Positions 17,457 to 27,694 of a DNA stretch of 64,000 nucleotides are shown here, in pieces. The stretch spans positions 186,001 through 250,000 of the forward strand of contig NZ_JAFNJE010000004.1 in NCBI RefSeq assembly GCF_017368475.1, in the 5' to 3' direction. The stretch is from Alteromonas sp. 5E99-2. Its GTDB lineage: Bacteria; Pseudomonadota; Gammaproteobacteria; Enterobacterales; Alteromonadaceae. Numbering within the stretch: the first letter of the stretch is position 1; the number at the start of each line of letters is the position of its first letter. Under the pieces are notes generated by a model that was not told where the DNA came from, made no database searches, and worked only from the letters and a program-made list of their open reading frames with translations. A program made the translations under genes and the position numbers.

Positions 17457-18817
17457 ATTGCCTCTAGAGCATCCAGCAAAGTAGATACACCAACAACCGC
17501 TAGCCCTGTTAGCGGTTTTTTTGGTTTGTTTGCCATAGGCACAATGGCGCGTTTAAACCCGTGTTTGGCCGCTTCTTGCAAACGCTCACTGCCGTTGGGT
17601 ACAGGTCTAATTTCACCGGCTAGTCCCACTTCTCCAAACACAATCAGATCATCCGGTAATGGGTTATTTCTAAAACTCGACATCATAGCCAGTAATACGG
17701 CTAAATCTGCGCTAGTTTCCGTTACCTTTACTCCGCCCACTACATTCACAAACACATCTTGATCGCTCATCTGCAAGTTACCATGCTTATGCATCACGGC
17801 TAACAGCATGGCTAGACGATTTTGCTCTAAGCCTACTGTGACCCTTTTAGGGTTGGCAAGTTGGGAATAATCCACCAAGGCTTGTATTTCCACTAAAAGT
17901 GGCCGAGTTCCTTCCCACACCACCATGATGATACTGCCCGGAGACTGAACTTGGTTCTTACTCAAAAATATGGCTGATGGGTTACCTACTTCTTTTAGCC
18001 CTTTTTCGGTCATGCCAAACACACCCAGTTCATTCACCGCGCCAAATCTGTTTTTATGACTTCTCAAGGTACGGAACCGACCATCACTTTCGCCTTCAAG
18101 CATCATGGAACAATCAATACAATGCTCTAATACTTTGGGTCCAGCTAAACTGCCGTCTTTAGTGACATGTCCAACCACAAACATGGCGATATGATTTTGC
18201 TTAGCAAAACGGGTTAAATACGCTGCGCTTTCCCTTACTTGAGCAACACTTCCCGGTGCCGATTGAATATCACTCACATGCATCACTTGTATCGAGTCAA
18301 TCACCATAATTTCAGGTTTTTGCTGAGACGCTAAATGGCAGATTGTTTCCACATTGGTCTCGGAAAGCATATTGAGCTTATCTTTTGGCAAATTTAACCG
18401 CTGCGCCCTCATTGCCACCTGTTGTAACGACTCTTCTCCAGTCACATACAGCGCTTGTTTATGTTGCGCCATGGCGCACATGACTTGTAACAACAGCGTA
18501 CTTTTTCCGGCACCCGGGGAGCCACCAATCAAAATAGCTGACCCCGGCACAATCCCGCCACCAAGAACTCTATCAAGTTCTTTAAACGTGGACTCGAGCC
18601 GAGGTAAAGCTTGTGTATCTATAGTATCTAGAGTTTGAATTTGCGCTGAGGTTTGCCCTGCATATCCCGAAAAATCAGAACGCGAAGCAGGTTGTGCCGA
18701 CGACAAAACCACTTCAGAAAGCGTATTCCATGCCTTGCATTCCGTACATTGACCTTGCCAACGAGGAAATTCTCCCCCACAGTCTGTGCATACATAGGCT
18801 GTTTTTCGTTTTGCCAT
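17453..18817 (-). CDS. radA: DNA repair protein RadA
   Basis: RadA (Sms) is a RecA-like hexameric helicase that extends D-loops during recombination and transformation. It has the N-terminal zinc finger (CTDCGGEFPRWQGQCTEC), Walker A GGSPGAGKSTLL, the RadA signature HKNRFG, and a C-terminal Lon-like domain that lacks a protease site. Length 454 is normal. In E. coli radA follows serB; here an 835-residue PilZ gene lies between them and is divergent from radA. Confidence 0.96.
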   Translation of the reverse strand: MAKRKTAYVCTDCGGEFPRWQGQCTECKAWNTLSEVVLSSAQPASRSDFSGYAGQTSAQIQTLDTIDTQALPRLESTFKELDRVLGGGIVPGSAILIGGSPGAGKSTLLLQVMCAMAQHKQALYVTGEESLQQVAMRAQRLNLPKDKLNMLSETNVETICHLASQQKPEIMVIDSIQVMHVSDIQSAPGSVAQVRESAAYLTRFAKQNHIAMFVVGHVTKDGSLAGPKVLEHCIDCSMMLEGESDGRFRTLRSHKNRFGAVNELGVFGMTEKGLKEVGNPSAIFLSKNQVQSPGSIIMVVWEGTRPLLVEIQALVDYSQLANPKRVTVGLEQNRLAMLLAVMHKHGNLQMSDQDVFVNVVGGVKVTETSADLAVLLAMMSSFRNNPLPDDLIVFGEVGLAGEIRPVPNGSERLQEAAKHGFKRAIVPMANKPKKPLTGLAVVGVSTLLDALEAI

Positions 18818-19025
18818 AATCGAATAAATATCTTAAAAATATATTTTGCTATTCTACTAGCGAACGCTATTGGAAATACATAACGGCTTAAATAAAATCA
18901 TAAAATAAGCTTATATTTATGTATATAATCAAAAAAATTGCCGTCATCAATTATCAGCTATTAAGCTTGGATGGTATTAGCCGATAAATGACAAAGCGTC
19001 CGAATAGGTGAAACAAGGGTTATAA

Positions 19026-21533
19026 ATGTCGCAAGAGTTGCAACAATACACTTCAATTATTGAGCAGTTGAAGCCGATGGTAAAAGAGCCCGAGTTTAAC
19101 TATGTACTCTCTCAAGTTGCAGGCCATATCCCAAAAGAAAAACGCTTTCTAATAAAAATGGAAGTAAAACGCTTAGCTAAGCCTTGTATTCGTTCTATCG
19201 ATCTTCGTGGTCAACTAGACACTCAATGTAACCACTTTATTCACTCCAATATTGGGCATTATTTAGATGAAGCCGCAACTGACTTATTCGAACAGCAACT
19301 GCGCATTTTTGGTCAATACAGTTTTGGTGTGTATGAGGCTGTTGTTAATGATGCAAAAAAACGAGCTTTAGAAGACGTAGGCAAAAACAAAGGATTCCAT
19401 TTAGCTGAAGATGCAAGCGACACATCAGAAAACACGTATAAAGCACCCATTGTAAATTTATTAAACTATCCACAACGCAACTATGAGCGAATGAACTTCG
19501 CTGTATCTTTGGAAGTATTTACAGAGCAAAACAAAAGTATCATGGCCACAAGCATTGATATTTCAATATCAGGCATAAAACTAAAAACCCTGTCTGATAC
19601 CCCTTTCAATGCAGGTGAAAAGGTTTCTGTTTATTTTCGAGGTTTAGAGGCGGAGTTTGCAATCACTCGTCGTGATTCAATAGCTTACAAAATCATAGAT
19701 ACGGCTAGAGGTAATCGGGAAAAAATTATTCGGTTAGAGCGCTGCGAAGAGCATCCTAACCCATTATTCGACGAATTTTTAGAGCGTTTTATTCACGGAA
19801 ATAAGCGACGCTATAAAGTGAATATGAATAATACAATTGATGCCATTATTAACAAATCCTGTGAACAATATTTTTCACCTTTATGCCCTTCTCTACCGGT
19901 TTTTATAGACAGCATTGAAAATAAACTCATTCCAAGATTTGCCATGCTCAATAGCGCAAATAAAGACATTCTCGATTATTGGACTGACGAAAGAGACAAA
20001 GTCATGCTGGCCTATTTGCTTAGCCCGGCCAGGTTAGCTAGCTTATGTAGAGGCGAATATCATGGAGAAACCACAATATATGCGTTTAACCATATTCAAG
20101 ACGAGCGTATTTATTTTTATTCTGCCATGCAAGAAGAGCTTGATAGTAACATTGAATTTAAAAAACTTTTTTTAGGTTTCGGTTCAAAAAAAGTGAGTTG
20201 GCGTGTATTCAAATTAAAAGCAATTGGTATTCGCCCAGAAGATGCACACTCCCCTTTGTCTATTCCAGACTCCATTAGTAAAAAAATAAAATCTCAGAAT
20301 ACACCGCCGCCGCCCAGACTAATGGCAAAGTTAAAACACCTGAAGTACATTATCCATGTTACTGATATTACTAGTGAACTTGGTCAACAATGCTATGCTG
20401 CAATTAAAATAGATAGAGGAGCTATCAAGGGCTTGAAGGAATTTGCGCATGCTCGAAATCGCATCCCTGCCAATATAAAAGCATTTCGCTATAAACACGA
20501 AGAAAACAGAACAGAAAGTAGATACTTACTCCGTTCAAATGTAGAAGTAACACAAGGCAGCAATACCCTTTCTGGAGTGACAGAAGATATTTCCACAAAT
20601 GGCGTACGCATTGAACTCAGCAGCCCATTTGAAGGGGCCATTGACAATAGAGTTAGCGTTAATTTTACCAAACTCCAATCAATGACGACTAAATTCAATG
20701 TTTCATCTCTTAAATATCGAGTCGTACATTTAAGTTCAGACTACACAATAATGCACTTAAGGTGCATTGCTGGTGATGAAGGTTTACCTGCTCGCACTTT
20801 CTTTGATGAATTAATCAAGCAAAACCGGTCTCGATTAAAAACCTACCCAGAGGAAGAAGAGTATCCAGGTATTGGCCACGCGCTTCGTTGTATTAACGCA
20901 AAAAGTATTACTGAATCGTCATTTATAGTACAAAAAAAACAAGGCCAACACATACCCTATGCATGCGTATGTCCTGAAACATCCACCCTTGTAACCACTA
21001 TTGCTTCTTTTCTAACCAAGCCAGGTGAAGTCGACTTAGAATTTTTATTTCGTGAAGAGGAAGACAATGATTCCTTTATTGATTCTGCTTTTAAGCAAGC
21101 CAAATTGGAAAATTGTACCGTTAATGCCGAAATATTCATTAGTTTTGACTCTACACAAACAGATAAAGAGCATGCTTTAACGGTACATTGGTCCCATAAA
21201 TTTGCGAGTCATAAAGTGAGAAAATCCTTTATTGACAAAGCGATGAAACGAGGTCAGTTCATCGCTTTAAAAGTAGCAATCGCTCATACTCAACGACCTG
21301 ACTTAGCTATGTTACAACTAGAAATGAATTACGTCGGCATGTACGCCCTTCATCGAGTCAAACTACTGGAAGAAAATTTATGGTCCGTTGTCGGTGGCGT
21401 TCATTTATTTGACATTACCGAAGAAACAATGAGGCGCTACCACTATTCAACAACTGTAATAAAAAACAACCGTCATCAAACTTCAGTCCCAAAAGTAGAG
21501 ACCGACGGGATCAAGGCGCTACTTTCCTCTTAA
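19026..21533 (+). CDS. Large protein with two PilZ domains (probable c-di-GMP effector)
   Basis: This 835-residue protein has two PilZ domains with intact ligand motifs. In the first (about 150-230), RNYER is followed by DISISG. In the second (about 495-580), RYLLR is followed by DISTNG. These are the RxxxR and D/NxSxxG signatures that bind cyclic di-GMP. The rest is not recognisable to me, and there is no signal peptide or membrane helix. It starts at ATG 19026 after AAGGG, divergent from radA by 208 bases. It converges on serB with a 4-base overlap of stop codons. PilZ proteins commonly control motility or surface attachment; its target here is unknown. Confidence 0.82.
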   Translation: MSQELQQYTSIIEQLKPMVKEPEFNYVLSQVAGHIPKEKRFLIKMEVKRLAKPCIRSIDLRGQLDTQCNHFIHSNIGHYLDEAATDLFEQQLRIFGQYSFGVYEAVVNDAKKRALEDVGKNKGFHLAEDASDTSENTYKAPIVNLLNYPQRNYERMNFAVSLEVFTEQNKSIMATSIDISISGIKLKTLSDTPFNAGEKVSVYFRGLEAEFAITRRDSIAYKIIDTARGNREKIIRLERCEEHPNPLFDEFLERFIHGNKRRYKVNMNNTIDAIINKSCEQYFSPLCPSLPVFIDSIENKLIPRFAMLNSANKDILDYWTDERDKVMLAYLLSPARLASLCRGEYHGETTIYAFNHIQDERIYFYSAMQEELDSNIEFKKLFLGFGSKKVSWRVFKLKAIGIRPEDAHSPLSIPDSISKKIKSQNTPPPPRLMAKLKHLKYIIHVTDITSELGQQCYAAIKIDRGAIKGLKEFAHARNRIPANIKAFRYKHEENRTESRYLLRSNVEVTQGSNTLSGVTEDISTNGVRIELSSPFEGAIDNRVSVNFTKLQSMTTKFNVSSLKYRVVHLSSDYTIMHLRCIAGDEGLPARTFFDELIKQNRSRLKTYPEEEEYPGIGHALRCINAKSITESSFIVQKKQGQHIPYACVCPETSTLVTTIASFLTKPGEVDLEFLFREEEDNDSFIDSAFKQAKLENCTVNAEIFISFDSTQTDKEHALTVHWSHKFASHKVRKSFIDKAMKRGQFIALKVAIAHTQRPDLAMLQLEMNYVGMYALHRVKLLEENLWSVVGGVHLFDITEETMRRYHYSTTVIKNNRHQTSVPKVETDGIKALLSS

Positions 21534-22519
21534 GGCGCAATCAGTAGCAATAGAGCATCTAACGATTGATACGATACGACGTAATCAGCTTGAGCTCTAA
21601 CACTGGGTTTTGCGTGAAATGCAACGCCTAAAGATGCCCGAGCTAGCATAGGTAAATCATTTGCGCCGTCGCCAATTGCACACACTTGTTCACTGTCTAT
21701 TTCCCACTCACTCTGTAAACTAGATAAGGTTTTAGCTTTTACTTGTGCATCAACAACTTGCCCTGTTGTTTTGCCTGTTAGTTTTTCATTTTCTATTTCA
21801 AGTACATTAGATATAGCAAAGTCTAACCCTAGCAGATCTTTCAAATAATCAGCAAAATAGGTGAAACCTCCAGATGCAATGGCTATCTTCCAATTACACT
21901 TTTGAAGCTCGGTGACTAAGCGCCACAGACCTGGCATCAATGGTAACTGAGCTTTTATATGTTCCAGCGCGTCAAGGTTAACTCCAGATAAACACGCCAC
22001 TCGTGTTTGCAAACTTTCAGCAAAAGCCAGTTTGCCATTCATTGCTTGGGCAGTCACGTTCGCTACATCATCATAGCGGTTCGCAAGACGGGCAATTTCA
22101 TCAATACATTCCATTTGGATCATAGTGCTATCCATGTCCATTAAGAGCAAACCAGGTTTGCTCAATGTTGGGCAACTGGCTTGATATACTAAATCAACTA
22201 GATAGGTATCCGACATGACTTGAAGTCGTTCTTTCAACGTGTCTTCATCATTCACAACAATGAAAATGTCTATGGCATACATACCCGTTTTGGCAGTATT
22301 GGCATTTTGCTTAACCCCAACAAGATCAACAATAGGAATTAAATCATCAAGTATCTTTTCTATCGTAAATGGCGATAAGACTTGACCAATAACAACAATT
22401 TTATTTTGTGTGTGTACGGCTTTTTCTAAAGGGGTAAACCCTGTACTTGAATCCCATGAAAGCCCTTTAGGGTAAGATGAAAATAAAGAGGTAAAAGAGG
22501 AAAACGAAGAGTTATTCAC
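21530..22519 (-). CDS. serB: Phosphoserine phosphatase
   Basis: SerB performs the last step of serine synthesis, dephosphorylating phosphoserine. The HAD nucleophile motif is MDMDSTMIQMECIDEIA, the lysine loop sits near VDAQVKAKTL, and GDGANDLPML binds magnesium. The N-terminal 110 residues form an ACT-like region, so the 329-residue length is normal for the long SerB type. The short gap to ahpA (divergent) and the nearby radA follow the E. coli ytjB-serB-radA neighbourhood. Confidence 0.95.
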   Translation of the reverse strand: MNNSSFSSFTSLFSSYPKGLSWDSSTGFTPLEKAVHTQNKIVVIGQVLSPFTIEKILDDLIPIVDLVGVKQNANTAKTGMYAIDIFIVVNDEDTLKERLQVMSDTYLVDLVYQASCPTLSKPGLLLMDMDSTMIQMECIDEIARLANRYDDVANVTAQAMNGKLAFAESLQTRVACLSGVNLDALEHIKAQLPLMPGLWRLVTELQKCNWKIAIASGGFTYFADYLKDLLGLDFAISNVLEIENEKLTGKTTGQVVDAQVKAKTLSSLQSEWEIDSEQVCAIGDGANDLPMLARASLGVAFHAKPSVRAQADYVVSYQSLDALLLLIAP

Positions 22520-22611
22520 GTCGATTGTCCAAGATAGTCAAAGTGCTGAGTATCCTACGCTAACTAGTACAAATTGGGAATTAGGACTTGGCAATTTTCC
22601 TACTTTGTTCT

Positions 22612-23265
22612 ATGTTAAATGCGATGACATCAATTAACTCTACTCACGTCGACAAGCAGTCAGAAGCTCCTAGAAAAATAGGAACATCTCTTACTCTTCA
22701 TTCCGACTACACCGTAATTAAACGCGTTCTTCATATTACGTGCTTAATCGGTATACTTTACGCTTTGAGCTTTGCATCTTTTCAGTTCTCCTCACTGGAA
22801 GAATTAGTACACTCGCAGCACTCTGCTTTAGGCACCACTGCAAATCGATATGATACAGAAAAAAACTACGCAACTTTGTTTGCAGAACAATGGGGAGCCG
22901 CTGCATTTCAAGATCCCATTGAAAAAGACACACTTATTCAAATTTGGTCTACCTTGCCCGCAGTTAAATTCATTGCTGTGTACAGTGAAACTGGTCATCT
23001 GATCAGACAAGCGCCTCAAGACACATCGTTAAAAGAAACAAGAAAAGCGCTTCCTAATGCTCTTGTTACATCAGCGTTATTAGATGAAAAAACATCAAAA
23101 GGAATGTTAATAATGCTAATAGATGAATCATCTTTTGAGTCAATCGCCGCCACTCATAAGCAGTTATTATTGAAAGGGGTACTCGCCTGCTTGTTTATCG
23201 GTGTAGTTATAGGTAGCTATCTGTTTAGGGGATTTCGCTATTTTAGGCCTAAAACCCGCAAATAA
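22612..23265 (+). CDS. AhpA/YtjB (Smp)-family membrane protein
   Basis: The product has a transmembrane helix near residues 35-55 and a second near the C-terminus (GVLACLFIGVVIGSYLF), with an extracytoplasmic stretch between them (FIAVYSETGHLIRQAP). This layout and its divergence from serB match the SMP/YtjB family. The function is poorly known; the family was linked to hydroperoxide sensitivity under the name AhpA. ATG 22612 is the first in frame; ATG 22624 is equally possible, since neither has a strong ribosome-binding site. The last 28 bases overlap the convergent TatD-family gene. Confidence 0.75.
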   Translation: MLNAMTSINSTHVDKQSEAPRKIGTSLTLHSDYTVIKRVLHITCLIGILYALSFASFQFSSLEELVHSQHSALGTTANRYDTEKNYATLFAEQWGAAAFQDPIEKDTLIQIWSTLPAVKFIAVYSETGHLIRQAPQDTSLKETRKALPNALVTSALLDEKTSKGMLIMLIDESSFESIAATHKQLLLKGVLACLFIGVVIGSYLFRGFRYFRPKTRK

Positions 23266-24002
23266 TTATTACTGGTCGTATTTTTAATAGTTAACAGGTC
23301 TTCATTTAAAAGTTCGCTCAAACAGTCGGCTACATGAACAATGTTTACAGGCTCATTGCGTATTCCTTGCAACCCTTTCATAGGCATATCTGGAGAGTCC
23401 GTTTCCAACACCATTGTGGAGAGCGGAAGCTGGCGTAACGTATTTCTAGTTTTAACAGCTCTGTCATAAGTTATAGTTCCTCCTATTCCCAACACAAAAC
23501 CTCGGTCAATATAGGCCTTAGCGACTTCAATGCTGCCAGAGAACCCGTGAACGATACCGCCATAATGAAATTGAATTCTCTTTACACTCGCCATAATACT
23601 GTCATGAGTTTTGCGGTGATGTAATATGACCGGTAGCCGGAGCTCTTTCGCCAATGCCAGTTGACGTTCAAACGCTGACACCTGTTCTAGCCAAGGGACA
23701 GAGCACACTTTATCTAAACCAATCTCACCTAAGGCACATGCTTGGTGAACACTAGAAAATTGATTTTCTAGTGTCTTCAAATCACACTTCCAGTGCTCGT
23801 TTAAAAAAAAAGGATGCAGCCCGAATGAATAATCGATACAAGGGTAGTGTTTGGCGATACCGATTTGTCGTTCCCAACCAGCTCTAGTCGTACCCGGAAT
23901 ATGCATGCGTTGTACTCCCACGCCTTGAGCTTTTGAGACAACGTGAGCTAAGTCATGGGAGAAGTCAGGTAAATCTAGATGACAATGGCTATCAATCAAC
24001 AT
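23238..24002 (-). CDS. TatD-family metal-dependent hydrolase
   Basis: TatD enzymes are TIM-barrel metal hydrolases with DNase activity. All metal ligands are visible: DSHCHLD at the N-terminus, GEIGLD, ILHHRKTHD, IVHGFSG and LETDSPDMP. At 254 residues it resembles the YjjV/YcfH group more than TatD itself. I start at ATG 24002 (MLIDSHCHLD); a TTG at 24014 would add four residues. It overlaps the end of ahpA and is followed by a glycosyltransferase on the same strand 66 bases upstream of its start. Confidence 0.9.
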   Translation of the reverse strand: MLIDSHCHLDLPDFSHDLAHVVSKAQGVGVQRMHIPGTTRAGWERQIGIAKHYPCIDYSFGLHPFFLNEHWKCDLKTLENQFSSVHQACALGEIGLDKVCSVPWLEQVSAFERQLALAKELRLPVILHHRKTHDSIMASVKRIQFHYGGIVHGFSGSIEVAKAYIDRGFVLGIGGTITYDRAVKTRNTLRQLPLSTMVLETDSPDMPMKGLQGIRNEPVNIVHVADCLSELLNEDLLTIKNTTSNNYLRVLGLK

Positions 24003-24068
24003 GCATGTATTCAATAATAAGGAAAATAGATTTCATAAAAAACAGCCTCCCCCTTAACATAAAGCCCT

Positions 24069-25283
24069 TCAATTAACGCCTTGTTGTTCCTTTAATTCTG
24101 CTCGATATTCTTCAAGCTTCTGAGCAATATGTCTACCTGATGGTTTTAGCACATGAGCTTTAAACATTAACTCTTCCGCTAGCATTAAGTCGAACTTTTC
24201 AACGTTTATGGCTGCTTCTTTTAACAGCATAGCTGATTTTATATACGCTTGAGTTTTAAGATCCCTTACAGGGTTTAAGCGTTCTTGGTACTGTTTAAAG
24301 ACAGCTCTTAATTTCTTGTCGGTTAGATAACTGAGAATTTTGTTTAATACCTCTTCTTCATCGGCTCCACTTTTAGCAATATTATCGAGTGTTAATTTGT
24401 AACGATTAAGTACAAAGTCTTGCGCTTTGTTTAAGTACTCCTCAAGTTCAAAACGCTCAATAAATTTTGAATAGCCAATAGCGGCTTCTTCTCGGCCAAT
24501 AACATCAACGTCTCGGGCATTTTTCTTTGTTGCTAATTTAATGTAGCCGTTACGGTTATCCTTAAATATTGTTTTAGACTTCATCGCTCTCTCAGGGCGA
24601 CCTCTAGACAGCAAAGAGATATACTCCATTTCACTTCTATGCATTCTATGCACTACGTAAAACGGGTCAACGTCCGTTGAAAAGTAATCTCCTCTTACAC
24701 AAGACGCATTCTTATGATAAACACCAAATTTCCAAGGCTTACCATCGCCTAAAAAGTACTCACCATTTTCAACGTTAACATTATGTATATCCACTTTCTT
24801 GATAGCTAAATTAACATTAAATAACGTTTTCACTTGGCGAACGCTATTTCCTTTAAGAGGTTCATAAATGCTTGAAAATTCAGTTTCGTTGGTTTTACAT
24901 AGCCATTTAAAGGAGCAAATATGCTTATCGTGATGCTTTTGAATAAAATCTTTAATTGAAAAATCTATGCTAGGAGAAAACCAAAATTCATCGATGTCTA
25001 AAAACATCATATGAGTAAACCCATCAGCACGGGCACTTAACAAGGCTTGTTCGTATACTTCTTCTTGCGGGAAAACGTAACCACCAGAAAAAATAGGATC
25101 CGCATCAATAAAATTAACTTGGGACAAGGCTTTTAGCTTATTTTTTAATTCCCACGTGTTATCAGAGGTATTATTTACATGAATATCAATCTCATCAAAT
25201 CCTATTGTCAAATGATGAAAAATCCATTCAGGAAGATACGCCGCTTCGTCTTTTGCAACGGCGACCAATTTAACTTTTGCCAT
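24069..25283 (-). CDS. Family 2-like glycosyltransferase
   Basis: The N-terminal 230 residues look like a GT-A glycosyltransferase of the Glyco_tranf_2_4 / GT92-like type. KLVAVAKDEAAYLPEWIFHHLTIGFDEIDIH is the nucleotide-binding start, and FLDIDEFW contains the metal-binding DxD. The following YVVHRMHRSEMEYI segment is also typical of the group. Residues 270-404 are helical, charged and unassigned. The protein has no membrane helix or signal. It has no polysaccharide cluster around it, so the acceptor is unknown. It may be an acquired gene placed between tatD and pdxH. Confidence 0.75.
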   Translation of the reverse strand: MAKVKLVAVAKDEAAYLPEWIFHHLTIGFDEIDIHVNNTSDNTWELKNKLKALSQVNFIDADPIFSGGYVFPQEEVYEQALLSARADGFTHMMFLDIDEFWFSPSIDFSIKDFIQKHHDKHICSFKWLCKTNETEFSSIYEPLKGNSVRQVKTLFNVNLAIKKVDIHNVNVENGEYFLGDGKPWKFGVYHKNASCVRGDYFSTDVDPFYVVHRMHRSEMEYISLLSRGRPERAMKSKTIFKDNRNGYIKLATKKNARDVDVIGREEAAIGYSKFIERFELEEYLNKAQDFVLNRYKLTLDNIAKSGADEEEVLNKILSYLTDKKLRAVFKQYQERLNPVRDLKTQAYIKSAMLLKEAAINVEKFDLMLAEELMFKAHVLKPSGRHIAQKLEEYRAELKEQQGVN

Positions 25284-25455
25284 TTACCAATACATCCATA
25301 ATGAGGTAATAAAGTTTATTTTAATAAAAGTAATCTTCATAAAGCACTAATAATAAAAATAAATCCAAGAAACCAAAAGAGAGAATCTATATAATAATAA
25401 CTTACTCAAATTATTCGACCATCAATACTAATACTAGATTCAGCGAGAGCTTAAA

Positions 25456-26094
25456 CTATGGGTTAAGCCTTGTTTTAGTCCATTGAGAATGGATATTTTC
25501 ACGGGAAAATACAATTCTATCATGTAGCCGATGAGAGCCCCCTTGCCAAAACTCGATAACCAGAGGCGTAACCGAATATCCGCCCCAGTTGGGTTTTGGA
25601 ATCGGCTTATCAGCATATTTTTCCTTCATAGCATTAAAACGGTCTATCAAGGTTTGTTTAGAACTAAGTGGTTGGCTTTGTTGAGAAACAAATGCGCCTA
25701 GTTGACTTTCCTTTGGCCGTGACGAAAAATAAGCTTCGCTTTCATGCTCAGGTGTACGGCTTACCACTCCACGAACGGATACCTGACGTTCAAACAAATA
25801 CCAAGGAAAATGCAAAGAAACTAGGTCGTTTTTTTCTATATCTTTGGCTTTGCTGCTTTCATAATTGGTATAAAAAACGAATTTGTCATCAGGGCGTCCC
25901 TTTAATAACACAATACGCTGAGATGGCTCGCCGTTACCATTTACTGTAGCCAAGGTCATCGCATTAGGGTCTGGTAAGTCAGTTTGAATCACCTCCTCTA
26001 ACCAGCTATCAAACAGTGCCAAAGGGTTGTTAGGTAAATCAGCTTCTAACAATGTTCCCCTAGTATAGTTTTCTCTAATATCTGGTAGTTTCAT
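25456..26094 (-). CDS. pdxH: Pyridoxine/pyridoxamine 5'-phosphate oxidase
   Basis: PdxH is the FMN enzyme that produces pyridoxal phosphate. Family features are the N-terminal RENYTRGTLLEADLPNNPLALF, the FMN-binding QRIVLLKGRPDDKFVFYTNYESSKAKD, and the C-terminal EFWQGGSHRLHDRIVF. Length 212 is normal. It follows era by 12 bases. In many gammaproteobacteria this place is occupied by recO-pdxJ-acpS, so another vitamin B6 enzyme gene sits where pdxJ would be expected. Confidence 0.95.
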   Translation of the reverse strand: MKLPDIRENYTRGTLLEADLPNNPLALFDSWLEEVIQTDLPDPNAMTLATVNGNGEPSQRIVLLKGRPDDKFVFYTNYESSKAKDIEKNDLVSLHFPWYLFERQVSVRGVVSRTPEHESEAYFSSRPKESQLGAFVSQQSQPLSSKQTLIDRFNAMKEKYADKPIPKPNWGGYSVTPLVIEFWQGGSHRLHDRIVFSRENIHSQWTKTRLNP

Positions 26095-26106
26095 AAGATG
26101 CTCGCT

Positions 26107-27018
26107 TTAATCTTGACCATACCCTAAAGAATGAAGTGCACGTTCGTCATCAGCCCAACCAGACTTAACTTTTACCCAAAGTTCTAAAAACACGGTTTGT
26201 TCAAACAAGTTTTCCATGTCTTTTCTGGCTTCGCTGCCAATTTTTTTAAGCGATTGACCGCCCTTACCAATGACCATACGTTTTTGAGTTTCTCGTTCTA
26301 CAAGCACTAAGCCGTTGATCCTCAAAGTACCATTGTCCGTCATCAGAAATTGTTCTATTTCTACCGTAGCCGAATAAGGTAATTCATCGCCAGTAAAACG
26401 CATTAATTTTTCACGGATAATCTCAGCAGCCATAAAGCGACTTGAACGATCGGTAATGTACTCTTCAGGGAAAATAAACTCGCATTGAGGTTGCTGCGCA
26501 ATGACGTAGTCTCTTAAAGGATCAACATTTTTCCCAGACTTCGCGCAAATAGGAAATACTTCGGCATAGCTATGTGTATCAGACAACCAAGAAAGTTGCT
26601 CTAACAGTTCAGTTTTTTCTTTCACTTTATCTGTTTTATTTACCACGAGTACGACAGGTAAACCGCTGCGTTTCAGCTTTTCCAGTACATGAGCATCGTC
26701 GTCATTCCAGCGAGTTCCTTCAACAACAAATAACACTAAACTCACTTCCGCTAGAGTACTGCTTGCAGCGCGGTTCATTAGCTTATTTATAGCTCGTTTT
26801 TCGTCTTGGTGTAATCCAGGCGTATCAATATAAACGGTCTGAACATCGTCTTGACTGTCAATACCTAAAATACGATGTCGAGTGGTCTGAGGTTTTCTAG
26901 ACGTAATACTCACCTTCTGCCCTATCAATTGATTCAATAAGGTAGATTTCCCCACATTTGGGCGCCCGACAATTGCAACGAATCCACAACGGGTATTAGG
27001 TAATTCAGGCATTGTCAT
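26107..27018 (-). CDS. era: GTPase Era
   Basis: Era is an essential GTPase that binds the 3' end of 16S rRNA during assembly of the 30S subunit. G motifs are [18 protein letters not shown] and NKTDK. The C-terminal KH domain ([13 protein letters not shown]) is intact. Length 303 is normal. It overlaps the rnc stop by 14 bases, as in the rnc-era operons of relatives. Confidence 0.96.
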   Translation of the reverse strand: MTMPELPNTRCGFVAIVGRPNVGKSTLLNQLIGQKVSITSRKPQTTRHRILGIDSQDDVQTVYIDTPGLHQDEKRAINKLMNRAASSTLAEVSLVLFVVEGTRWNDDDAHVLEKLKRSGLPVVLVVNKTDKVKEKTELLEQLSWLSDTHSYAEVFPICAKSGKNVDPLRDYVIAQQPQCEFIFPEEYITDRSSRFMAAEIIREKLMRFTGDELPYSATVEIEQFLMTDNGTLRINGLVLVERETQKRMVIGKGGQSLKKIGSEARKDMENLFEQTVFLELWVKVKSGWADDERALHSLGYGQD

Positions 27019-27694
27019 TAGTTAACCTTTTTAGCATTTCTCTGGCCGCGTTCTGTTCTGCTTTTCTACGACTGGATGCAACCCCTTGGGTTGTAATATC
27101 AGAATTTATAATAGAACAACTCACGGTAAATGTTTGTGCGTGATCTTTACCTTCAGTCGCCACAACTTCATATAAAGGAAGTGCTTTTTTACGACCTTGC
27201 AACCATTCTTGTAACTGCGTTTTACTGTCTTTGGGATGGGCATTAGGGTCCAACACGTCAATCCGAGCTTGGAACAAATCTAAAATAACCTTTTTAGTTG
27301 TATCAAATCCAGATTCGCAATAAACCGCACCAAGTAAAGCTTCCACCGCATCGGCTAAAATAGACGCTCTGCGATACCCTCCACTTTTCATTTCACCACT
27401 ACCGAAAATGATCAGTGGCCCTAAGTCCAGCTGCATAGCGACCTCAGCTAACGTCTCGCCTTTAACTAGGGTTGAACGCATTCGCGTGAGATTCCCCTCA
27501 GGCACTGTCGGAAATTGCTTAAAAAGCGCTTCAGCAATAACTAAACCCAAGACAGCATCGCCAAGAAACTCTAAGCGTTCGTTGTGCACTTTGGCGGCAC
27601 TGCGATGAGTAATAGCTTGTTCAAATAAGTTAACATCAGTAAAGGTATAACCTATTTTGTCAAAGATTTGCGCGTAACGACTGCGCTTTTGCAT
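27005..27694 (-). CDS. rnc: Ribonuclease III
   Basis: RNase III cleaves double-stranded RNA in rRNA and mRNA processing. The catalytic signature is [15 protein letters not shown], followed by a second acidic motif ([14 protein letters not shown]). The C-terminal double-stranded RNA-binding domain ends in [13 protein letters not shown]. Its start overlaps the lepB stop by one base and its stop overlaps the era start by 14. In E. coli RNase III represses its own operon by cleaving the leader; here no separate leader exists because lepB precedes it directly. Confidence 0.96.
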   Translation of the reverse strand: MQKRSRYAQIFDKIGYTFTDVNLFEQAITHRSAAKVHNERLEFLGDAVLGLVIAEALFKQFPTVPEGNLTRMRSTLVKGETLAEVAMQLDLGPLIIFGSGEMKSGGYRRASILADAVEALLGAVYCESGFDTTKKVILDLFQARIDVLDPNAHPKDSKTQLQEWLQGRKKALPLYEVVATEGKDHAQTFTVSCSIINSDITTQGVASSRRKAEQNAAREMLKRLTNDNA

